Source: CAYWFP01 sp964457365
GTDB taxonomy: Bacteria > Planctomycetota > SZUA-567
Assembly (NCBI GenBank): GCA_964457365.1
Contig: CAYWFP010000061.1
Coordinates: forward strand, 1-25,667
Direction of reading: 5' to 3'
DNA: 25,667 nucleotides
Position 1 is the stretch's first letter. Every line of letters begins with the position of its first letter. Shown here in pieces: positions 1 through 6,269 of this stretch. Both the position numbers and the translations under genes were made by a program. Below the pieces are notes generated by a model. That model did no database searches, was not told the origin of the DNA, and saw nothing but the letters and a program-made list of their open reading frames with translations.

Positions 1-42
1 GACGGCAAACCAGCTGCGCCGAAATTCTGAAATTATTGCTTA

Positions 43-61
43 ACGGGTCCTTAGGACCCGT
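43..61. repeat. Perfect 8-bp inverted repeat (hairpin)
   Basis: ACGGGTCC (43-50) is followed by TTA and then GGACCCGT (54-61), a perfect 8-bp stem with a 3-nt loop. No T-run follows on either strand, so it is not a typical intrinsic terminator. The right arm is the first recognisable sequence of the IS630 fragment, so the palindrome may mark an inversion or snap-back junction. Confidence 0.6.
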
Positions 62-216
62 CCGAGCATGTCTGGAATCATTGCAAGTACGCCGATCTGC
101 CGAGCTTCATCCCCGACGATATCGATCATCTCGAACAAGAGCTCCTTGATTCACTCGGATCACAATCCCGAAATCCGCAAGTTGTCACGCTCCTGCTTTC
201 GCGGAGGCCAATTTGA
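55..216 (+). pseudogene. IS630-family transposase, C-terminal fragment
   Basis: Reading from 55 in frame to the TGA at 214-216 gives about 53 residues resembling the end of IS630-type DDE transposases. It opens with a DPSEHVWNH motif, like the family's NPxExVWxH motif whose E is the last catalytic acid, followed by KYADLPSFIPDDIDHL. The frame is closed by a TAG at 52-54, and no transposase sequence is recognisable in positions 1-51, so the N-terminal and central domains are absent. A perfect 8-bp stem with a 3-nt loop (43-61) sits exactly at the break. The fragment is decayed and cannot be active. Family assignment is from remembered motifs, not from a search. Confidence 0.7.
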
Positions 217-220
217 GGCT

Positions 221-250
221 CAGATGTTCCATTGGAATTCCGAAGGTCAA
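221..250 (-). repeat. Dispersed 30-bp repeat, copy A (probable IS end)
   Basis: The reverse complement of 221-250 matches 14851-14880 at 27 of 30 positions by hand alignment. It begins TTGACCTT and contains the 10-mer GAATTCCAAT. It lies directly downstream of the IS630-like transposase fragment, where the right end of that element would be expected. The outer side faces right, towards position 250. It could be a terminal inverted repeat or another end-linked sequence. Confidence 0.65.
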
Positions 251-275
251 TAACAAACCTCTAGCAATGTTTGCA

Positions 276-303
276 TTGACCGCTTTTTCGCAGCCGCTAC
301 AAT
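276..303 (+). promoter_or_regulatory. Sigma70-type promoter for the SGNH hydrolase/mgtE unit
   Basis: TTGACC at 276-281 and TACAAT at 298-303 are separated by 16 nt, a near-consensus housekeeping promoter. A transcript starting near 310 would have a leader of about 75 nt before the ATG at 386. It lies just outside the IS630 remnant. This is motif recognition only. Confidence 0.55.
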
Positions 304-385
304 GACGCGCGCACCGTAAGTGGCGCCGGTCAAGGTCGACGGCGATCGAAAGCATTCTGCGCTGGCTGGACAAGCGGAGTTCCGC

Positions 386-1009
386 ATGCTGATCGAAGAC
401 GGAGCAACCGTCCTCTTCCAGGGCGACAGCATCACCGATTGCGGGCGCGGGCGCGAAAATCTCTCTCTGGGTTGCGGGTACGCGTTGATGACGGCCGCCA
501 TGCTCGGGGCGCAATATCCCGAGAAGAGTTTGGTATTTCATAACCGCGGCGTCAGCGGCAACCGCGTTAAGGACCTGAGGGCGCGCTGGAGCGAGGACTG
601 TCTGGACCTTGAGCCGACGTGGTTGTCGATTCTCATCGGCATCAACGACACCTGGCGGCGGTACGACGCTAACGATCCGACGTCGCTCGACGCGTTCGAA
701 GCCGACTATCGGGCGATTCTGCAACAGGCGAAGAACGATTCGGGCTGTCGTCTGATTCTGCTCGAACCGTTTCTGCTGCCCGTCGCCGAGCGATTCGAGA
801 CATGGCGGGAGGACCTGGATCCCAAGCGCGAGGCGGTGCGGCGCCTGGCACTGGAATTCTCGGCGCGGCTGGTCCCGCTGGCGGAACTTTTCGCCGCCGC
901 CTGCGAATCGGCCGCCCCGGCGTACTGGGCGGCCGACGGGGTGCATCCGACGCCGGCCGGGCACGCGTTGATCGCCCGGGCGTGGCTGGCCGCGGTCGAA
1001 GCGGCGTAG
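386..1009 (+). CDS. SGNH/GDSL-family hydrolase
   Basis: This 207-residue protein carries all four SGNH blocks: GDSITDCGR with nucleophile Ser15, GVSGN (oxyanion residues about Gly58/Asn59), GIND at 85-88, and DGVHP with the Asp184/His187 catalytic pair. That pattern fits an esterase or acetylesterase acting on an acylated substrate, often carbohydrate esters in this family; the actual substrate cannot be read. No signal peptide is visible, so it is probably cytoplasmic. An open frame exists from 320, but the ATG at 386, with a GGAG-like site at 376-379, places the protein start just before the GDSI block as is usual. It precedes mgtE by 61 nt on the same strand and has a good promoter at 276-303. 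The link to Mg2+ transport is unclear. Confidence 0.85.
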   Translation: MLIEDGATVLFQGDSITDCGRGRENLSLGCGYALMTAAMLGAQYPEKSLVFHNRGVSGNRVKDLRARWSEDCLDLEPTWLSILIGINDTWRRYDANDPTSLDAFEADYRAILQQAKNDSGCRLILLEPFLLPVAERFETWREDLDPKREAVRRLALEFSARLVPLAELFAAACESAAPAYWAADGVHPTPAGHALIARAWLAAVEAA

Positions 1010-1035
1010 GACGCGGCGAGGATGAGGGCCGGCTG

Positions 1036-1059
1036 CGGAAGCGCGGAAGCACGGAAGAG
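1036..1059 (+). repeat. Three tandem 8-nt repeats upstream of mgtE
   Basis: CGGAAGCG (1036-1043), CGGAAGCA (1044-1051) and CGGAAGAG (1052-1059) lie head to tail immediately before the mgtE start at 1071. Each unit contains a purine-rich GGAAG, so the array offers several Shine-Dalgarno-like sites. The last unit (GAGG 1057-1060, 10 nt from the ATG) is the likely ribosome binding site. Confidence 0.5.
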
Positions 1060-1070
1060 GAACTCGAGCC

Positions 1071-2744
1071 ATGTCCGACACGCAGCACGACGCGCTCGAT
1101 GACAGCACCGCCGAAGCGGCGCCGCTGGAGAACCGCGCGCGCAGGCCTTCGTTCATGGGTGAACACGCCGAAACGCTGCGCCAGCAGCACGATCGCGCTT
1201 ATACCGCCTCCGAGATCGCCAACCTGATCTCGCTGGGTGCGAGCAAAGAGGCGTTGCAGAAGCTCCTCACCGAGCACCATCCGGCCGACATCGCCGAAGC
1301 CTTGGAGGAGTTGCCGGTCGGCACTTATGCCTCGGTCATCCAACGGCTCGATCCGGAGAAGCGCGCCGCGGTGGTGGCCGAGCGGACGACCAGCATCAAC
1401 ATCGCCGAGTATGCCGAAGACGAGTCGGTGCCGCGCCTGGCGGAGGTCGTCGAAGCCATGTCGCACGATGACGCGGCGGACCTCCTGGAGCACCTGCCGC
1501 TGGACAAGGTCGACGCCATCATGGCGCTGCTCTCCCCCGAGCAGGCCGAGGCGATCCGCGACCTGCGCGCCTACGAGCCGGATACCGCCGGCGGCATCAT
1601 GACCAACGAATTCTTCAGCGTCGCGCCCGATGCGCTGATCAAGGACATCCTCGATCAGATCGGAGCCGAGTACGGTGAGGTGGAGACGATCAGCGAGATC
1701 ATGGTCTGCGGCCGCGACATGAAGTTCCTGGGCGTCATCCACGTCGAGGATCTGATCACCGGCAAGAAGAAGGACGCCCCGTCCGCGGACGTCGCCGGCC
1801 ACGGTCACGCCCCGCCCCCGGCGACGCCGACTAGAGCGCACGCCGATCCTCACGCCCGGGCCGATTCGCTGATGGAACGCGCGCCGGTGGCGGTGACGCC
1901 GGGGACCGACCAGGAGATCTGCGCGCGATTCATGAGCAAGTACGGGCTGAAGATCCTGCCGGTGACCGACGCCTCGGGACGACTGGTCGGCATCATCACA
2001 ATCGACGACATTATGCGCGTGCTCGAGGAAGAGGTGATGGAAGACATCTTCCTCATGGCCGGCATCGGCTCGAAGAAACCGTTCGAGGAATCGACCTGGT
2101 CGCGCGCTTTCAAGCGCCTTCCCTTCCTGGCGGTCACGCTCACGGGGATGAGCCTGTTGGCGATCATCATCAGTTTCTTCCAGATCGCGCTGGACAAGGT
2201 CGCCGCGCTCAGTTTCTTCATCCCCGCCATCATGGGCCTCGGCGGCAACGTCGGTATCCAGGCGGCGACGCTGACGGTGCGCGGCATCTCCATCGGCGAG
2301 ATCGACTTCAGCGACTTCTGGTGGATGATGCGGCGAGAGCTCTCGGTGGCTTTGATCATATCCGTCATCGTCGCCTGCGGTCTGGCGGCGGTTTCGCACG
2401 GCATGACGACATTCGACATCGAGCCTCCTGTCGGCGCTCATGACAGCGGTGCCGCCACGCAGAAGAGCGAAGCCGACCCCCACGAGGAGGAGGAAGGCCC
2501 TCGATCGCTCATCGACGAACCGTTCTGGGGCTTTGTCCCCCGCTTCGCGCTGACGGTCTGGCTGGCGATGTTCTGCGGCATCCTGGGCGCGGTCACCGTC
2601 GGCACGGCGGTGCCGCTCATCTGCCACCGTATCGGCTTCGACCCGGCATTGGCGAGCGGGCCGTTCGTCACCATGCTCATCGATATGGGCACGCAGGTCA
2701 TCTATCTTTCGTTGGCGATGTATCTCCTGCTGGAATGGAGCTGA
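1071..2744 (+). CDS. mgtE: MgtE-family magnesium channel/transporter
   Basis: The protein has 557 residues, longer than the usual roughly 450. The order matches MgtE: an N-terminal helical MgtE_N domain (about 60-165), two CBS domains (about 174-230 and 266-322), then the membrane domain from about 350. The pore signature around PAIMGLGGNVGIQ (385-397) and the DPALASGPFVTMLID segment (524-538), whose last Asp matches the intramembrane Mg2+ site of characterised MgtE, are both present. Two insertions are unusual. A His/Pro/Ala-rich stretch (about 243-265) lies between the CBS domains. A long hydrophilic acidic loop (about 450-482, with HEEEE) lies between membrane helices. By family knowledge the CBS/N domains sense cytosolic Mg2+ and gate the channel. 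The stop overlaps the start of the ankyrin gene. Confidence 0.93.
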   Translation: MSDTQHDALDDSTAEAAPLENRARRPSFMGEHAETLRQQHDRAYTASEIANLISLGASKEALQKLLTEHHPADIAEALEELPVGTYASVIQRLDPEKRAAVVAERTTSINIAEYAEDESVPRLAEVVEAMSHDDAADLLEHLPLDKVDAIMALLSPEQAEAIRDLRAYEPDTAGGIMTNEFFSVAPDALIKDILDQIGAEYGEVETISEIMVCGRDMKFLGVIHVEDLITGKKKDAPSADVAGHGHAPPPATPTRAHADPHARADSLMERAPVAVTPGTDQEICARFMSKYGLKILPVTDASGRLVGIITIDDIMRVLEEEVMEDIFLMAGIGSKKPFEESTWSRAFKRLPFLAVTLTGMSLLAIIISFFQIALDKVAALSFFIPAIMGLGGNVGIQAATLTVRGISIGEIDFSDFWWMMRRELSVALIISVIVACGLAAVSHGMTTFDIEPPVGAHDSGAATQKSEADPHEEEEGPRSLIDEPFWGFVPRFALTVWLAMFCGILGAVTVGTAVPLICHRIGFDPALASGPFVTMLIDMGTQVIYLSLAMYLLLEWS

Positions 2745-3526
2745 TGTCCGCACTGTACAGCCATGCACGCCCCATGTACGCTTGCATGCGTTTCCGGCGC
2801 GGCGCGGCAGCGGGGGTGGTGGTGTGGCTGGCGGGCCTCTTCGCGCTCTTCCAAACCATCAACCCTCGCGCCGCACTGGAGTGGGGCATCGAGCGCGATT
2901 CGCTGCCGGTGGTGTGGGCCTTCGTACTCCGCGAGCCATGGCTGATGGAGGAGGACTGGCCGCTCTACTCGGCGACGTACCTGAAGCGCTATCGCCTGCT
3001 CGACTTCATGCTCTCGCACGGCGGTGACCCGAACGCCCGTCCCAGTCGCGACGAAACCCTGTTGCACGAGGCAGCATTCCGCGGCGACGTACGCGCCACG
3101 GAGATTCTGCTCAAACACGGGGCCAAGGCGCGCGTATACAACGACAACGGCGTCACCCCGCTGCACAAGGCGGCCAAGGCCGGCAATGCGCGCGTTGCCG
3201 AACGCCTGATCGACGCCGGCGCCGCCCCGACAGACATCGATGACGTCGGCGATACGCCGCTGCACTGCGCCGCGCGTTACGGCCGCGAGGAGACACTGGA
3301 AATGCTGATGCGGCGGGCGCGTACGCTGACGCCTTGCGACGACGAGGGGCAGACGCCGCTGCACCACGCCGCGCGCGCCAGGCAACTCGATCTTCTGGCC
3401 CGCCTGATCGTCGTCGGGGCCGATCCGAAGATGGCCGACGCGAAAGAGCGGACCGCGCTGGATCTGCTGAAGCCGGACGAGGTACGCGAGGTGAGGCGGC
3501 TGGCGGCGCGAATGCGGAAGCCGTAG
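2744..3526 (+). CDS. Ankyrin-repeat protein with N-terminal membrane anchor
   Basis: The protein has 260 residues. A short basic N-terminus is followed by one hydrophobic segment (about 22-38, AAGVVVWLAGLFALF) and then four to five ankyrin repeats over about 82-245. Canonical TPLHxAA cores are visible near 138-144, 171-177 and 204-210, with a divergent TLLHEAA at 105-111. The ATG at 2744 overlaps the mgtE TGA as TGATG, which suggests translational coupling; an in-frame ATG at 2735 is the alternative. Ankyrin repeats mediate protein-protein contacts. The tight coupling suggests, by inference, that it acts with or on MgtE at the membrane. It ends 3 nt from the convergent gene to its right, leaving no room for a terminator between them. 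Confidence 0.85.
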   Translation: MSALYSHARPMYACMRFRRGAAAGVVVWLAGLFALFQTINPRAALEWGIERDSLPVVWAFVLREPWLMEEDWPLYSATYLKRYRLLDFMLSHGGDPNARPSRDETLLHEAAFRGDVRATEILLKHGAKARVYNDNGVTPLHKAAKAGNARVAERLIDAGAAPTDIDDVGDTPLHCAARYGREETLEMLMRRARTLTPCDDEGQTPLHHAARARQLDLLARLIVVGADPKMADAKERTALDLLKPDEVREVRRLAARMRKP

Positions 3527-3529
3527 CCG

Positions 3530-4594
3530 CTACTTCCACTCCGGGTAACGCTTGCTGCGCAGTTCGAACTTCCCCTCGGGCGGAACGAAAGAGCCCTTGG
3601 GAATCTTCTCGCGGATGGTGTACTTGATCATCACTTCCATCGCGTCGAAGGGGATGCGGCCGGAGCCGATATAGAACGGATGCATCTCCACGCGCGCGTG
3701 GTTTTCCCAGTCCTCCCAATGCTCCTGGATACGCTTGGCCCCTTTGCCGGAGGTGATGGCGAAGGCGTAACGCACCCTGCGCCCGCGCACCTTGTCCCAG
3801 TGCGCCTGGTCGATATACGGCGCGTTGAGCGGCTTGTAGACCGCGCTCTTGCCGTCTTCGGCGCCGGCGGCTTTGTTCCACTCGTCGAACGCATAAGGCT
3901 TGCCGCCCTTGTCGACGTAACCGGCGATGTGACGACCGCCGACGATCAAGGCGTTGTCGGCGATGACCCCGCCTTTTTTGAAGAAATCCGGGAAGTTCGA
4001 GACGGTCAGCAGCGCCACGATCCCCGCCTCGCCGAGGCCGCAGAGAACCTGGCGGTCGTCCAGGTCCGGGTACGCTTCGCGCACCGTGGCGATGGCGTCG
4101 AAGATCAGGGACATGCGCACGACGTCGGGCACCTCCTTGCCCGCGTTCTTCGGCGCGACGTAGATCATCTTCGTCGCCGCCAGCGCGGAGGTCCATTCCT
4201 GCGGCAGCTTCGGTTCGTCCGCGCTCTGCAGGTGGATGAAGAGCCCCCATTCTTCGACGCCGTCCTCGGGATCGAATCCCTCGGGGAGATAGAGCAGCGC
4301 GCTCTGCTTCTCGACGTCGTAGCTGACTTGTTCGATCGGGTCGATGGACGCCTGGCGTCGCTGTTCCTCTCGATCGAGAAGCGCCCGGGCTTCGGCCTCT
4401 CGGCTGAACTTGTGGGCTTCATAATACCGATACATGAATTTCCCGCGGGTGTTGCGCTGGCGGAACATGTCCTTGGGACGGCGGAAGGCACGCGTGGTCA
4501 GTTGCAGTTCGGTGCCTTCCTCGCCCGCGCGCAAGCGAAAGCCGAACGGACTTGCGAGAAAGAGGATAAGCAACAAAGAGGAAATACGTCGCAT
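3530..4594 (-). CDS. Exported alpha/beta-hydrolase-like protein lacking the serine nucleophile
   Basis: The protein has 354 residues with a signal peptide (about 1-23: MRR, a hydrophobic core, then a RAG-like end). Residues 98-215 resemble esterase/PHB-depolymerase-like alpha/beta hydrolases: ALLYLPEGFDP, a beta strand GLFIHLQ, and DLDDRQVLCGLGEAG at the position of the nucleophile elbow. Family members have GxSxG there; here the element reads GLGEAG, with Gly188 where Ser is expected. It may therefore be non-catalytic, or this fold assignment may be wrong. The start is firm: ATG at 4594 has an AGGAGG site 7 nt upstream, and a promoter lies at 4631-4659. It is probably periplasmic or surface-located; the function is unknown. 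Confidence 0.75.
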   Translation of the reverse strand: MRRISSLLLILFLASPFGFRLRAGEEGTELQLTTRAFRRPKDMFRQRNTRGKFMYRYYEAHKFSREAEARALLDREEQRRQASIDPIEQVSYDVEKQSALLYLPEGFDPEDGVEEWGLFIHLQSADEPKLPQEWTSALAATKMIYVAPKNAGKEVPDVVRMSLIFDAIATVREAYPDLDDRQVLCGLGEAGIVALLTVSNFPDFFKKGGVIADNALIVGGRHIAGYVDKGGKPYAFDEWNKAAGAEDGKSAVYKPLNAPYIDQAHWDKVRGRRVRYAFAITSGKGAKRIQEHWEDWENHARVEMHPFYIGSGRIPFDAMEVMIKYTIREKIPKGSFVPPEGKFELRSKRYPEWK

Positions 4595-4630
4595 GATTCG
4601 CCTCCTGCAGACGGTTCACCGGACGAATTC

Positions 4631-4659
4631 ATTCTAACGGCGACGCGACGGATCGACAA
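4631..4659 (-). promoter_or_regulatory. Sigma70-type promoter for the exported hydrolase-like gene
   Basis: On the minus strand TTGTCG (4659-4654) and TAGAAT (4636-4631) are separated by exactly 17 nt. This gives a short leader of about 30 nt before the ATG at 4594. It shows that the gene is transcribed independently of the upstream leftward gene ending at 4701. Confidence 0.55.
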
Positions 4660-4700
4660 GGATAAATTTCTTGCGCAGACGCTCCCGCGCGCGGAGTGGA

Positions 4701-6041
4701 TCAAGGACCCCGCGCGCAGAACGGATCGGTCCGCCGGGCGGGCTGGAAGACGGGATCGGCCAGCAGGCCTTCGATGAGGAGGATCCCGTCGTTTCGCGCG
4801 ACACGATGGAACTCGCGCGTCGCCGTGCCGACGAGCCAGAGCGAAGCGCGTTTGGCCTCGAGGACCGCGGCCGTAGCGGAGAACTGTCGGCGCAACATCC
4901 GCGTCTCGTCGGTGTCGTCGACGATATCCTGCGTCATGATCATCACCAGTTCCCCCGCGCCGCTCAAGCCGCCGACCCGGTTGCCCATGACCGCGAAGGA
5001 GTAGAACGGCTCGCCCTGCCGGTGCCAGGCGCCGAGCAGCTCCAGTTGCTGCGCCAGGAAGATCGCCTGCTCGACCGTTCGCGCCTCGGCCAGAAACCGG
5101 ACGACCTCGTCGTATCGTGCAAGGCCGTTGAGCGATTCGAGCTCGAAGGTGATATACGCCTTCTCGCGCGGCGAGTAGTTCGGATTGGCCAGGAAACGGT
5201 CGAACTCGCGCAGACGGGCGCGATCGGCCCGGATCTCGCGGTTGAGGGCAAAGGCGTTCTTGAAGCGCAGGCGCAGAACGCGGGCGAGTTCCGCCGGGGC
5301 GTTGTCGCGAATGATCACCTCGGCCTCCTCGTCCCAGGCGCCGGGAGTCATGGCGCCGCGGGTGATGACGCCGATACCGAAGGGCAGCACAGCCCAACTG
5401 GCCACGGTCACGCCGGCGGAGCCCTTCCAGTGCGAGGCCGCCACCTCGGCGATCACTTCGCGCACGACAGGATTGTCCGAATAGACATCCAACCCGTGAC
5501 GATAGGCGAAGATGCGCGCGTGGGGTGCGGCGAAACCGCTGCCGGGGATCTGCGACCGGTCGATGCCGTTGCTCGCCACCGGTGTTCCCCTGAACGGCCG
5601 GGCGAAGAAACGGCCGACGCTGCGACCGCTGCGACCGAGATTGCGCATCAACGCCTCGCCCGAGAGCCCCGGATGAACCGCTAGCTGTCTGGCGCCGTGG
5701 CCGAGTTCGCGGGCGGAACTGCGCATGCCCTCCCAGACCTCACTCTCGCTTTTCATACGCCGGTAGGCTTCGAGCACCTGAATCTCGTGGCAGAGCTTGA
5801 GCAGACGCACGCTCGAGACGACAACATAGCTCGCGTGCTCGCAGCGTACGGTGAAACGGTAATACGGCGGCAAGATTTCGACCGCTTTGTCGATTTCGTA
5901 CCACTGGGTCTTGCGCGGCACGACGCCGTGCAACGTCCAGAGCTTGTCAAAGGAGATCACCGGCGGCGCACTCTCCTGCGCGTGCGCGGCCGTCGATGCA
6001 AATAACAAGGACAGAACGAGTATGCCGGTTCGTTTCCACAT
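4701..6041 (-). CDS. Exported protein of unknown function
   Basis: I do not recognise a domain in this 446-residue protein. The N-terminus is a clear signal peptide (MWKRTGILVLSLLFASTAAHA, cut before QES). A Trp/Tyr-rich region follows, then a basic Gly/Arg-rich stretch (RNLGRSGRSVGRFF) and a moderately hydrophobic segment (VTVASWAVLPFGIGVITRGAM) that may be a membrane or buried helix. The C-terminal half is rich in Arg/Glu helices. The start at 6041 is chosen over an upstream in-frame ATG at 6083 because it begins the signal peptide and has a GAGGA site about 8 nt upstream. It is followed by the independent promoter of the next leftward gene. It is probably periplasmic or outer-membrane associated. 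Confidence 0.75.
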   Translation of the reverse strand: MWKRTGILVLSLLFASTAAHAQESAPPVISFDKLWTLHGVVPRKTQWYEIDKAVEILPPYYRFTVRCEHASYVVVSSVRLLKLCHEIQVLEAYRRMKSESEVWEGMRSSARELGHGARQLAVHPGLSGEALMRNLGRSGRSVGRFFARPFRGTPVASNGIDRSQIPGSGFAAPHARIFAYRHGLDVYSDNPVVREVIAEVAASHWKGSAGVTVASWAVLPFGIGVITRGAMTPGAWDEEAEVIIRDNAPAELARVLRLRFKNAFALNREIRADRARLREFDRFLANPNYSPREKAYITFELESLNGLARYDEVVRFLAEARTVEQAIFLAQQLELLGAWHRQGEPFYSFAVMGNRVGGLSGAGELVMIMTQDIVDDTDETRMLRRQFSATAAVLEAKRASLWLVGTATREFHRVARNDGILLIEGLLADPVFQPARRTDPFCARGP

Positions 6042-6169
6042 AATATTCTTCCTCTCATGGCCCCGTATTACATCCATCGGCAATACGCCGGTCGGGAATC
6101 CGGAGAAATCCGCAGAAAGTTGAACGATTCGGCCGATGAACGCGTTTGTAAATCACCGCACGGTTACCT

Positions 6170-6189
6170 CAAATCCATTGACGGATTTG
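6170..6189. repeat. 7-bp inverted repeat overlapping a -35 box (possible operator)
   Basis: CAAATCC (6170-6176) and GGATTTG (6183-6189) form a perfect 7-bp inverted repeat with a 6-nt centre. It overlaps the -35 hexamer at 6178-6183 of the FHA-pseudokinase promoter and lies in the divergent region between two genes. Its geometry suits a dimeric regulator binding site; the regulator is unknown. Confidence 0.4.
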
Positions 6190-6206
6190 CATAAATCGAG
6201 TATAGG
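6178..6206 (+). promoter_or_regulatory. Sigma70-type promoter for the FHA-pseudokinase gene
   Basis: TTGACG (6178-6183) and TATAGG (6201-6206) are separated by 17 nt. The start would be near 6213, leaving a leader of about 57 nt to the ATG at 6270. Confidence 0.5.
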
Positions 6207-6269
6207 TGGATGTGAAACAAGCTCCGTGTAAATGTAAACATTCATTACCAGTCTGTGTGTGGGGATGTA

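Noticed and set aside
1010..1070. Mg2+-responsive riboswitch in front of mgtE
   Set aside because: Only 61 nt separate the genes, too short for an M-box type riboswitch; only the 8-nt repeats are visible.
669..2768. Long minus-strand open frame opposite the SGNH hydrolase and mgtE
   Set aside because: It is rich in Arg/His/Asp low-complexity sequence without domains and is fully antisense to well-recognised genes; it is a GC-rich shadow frame.
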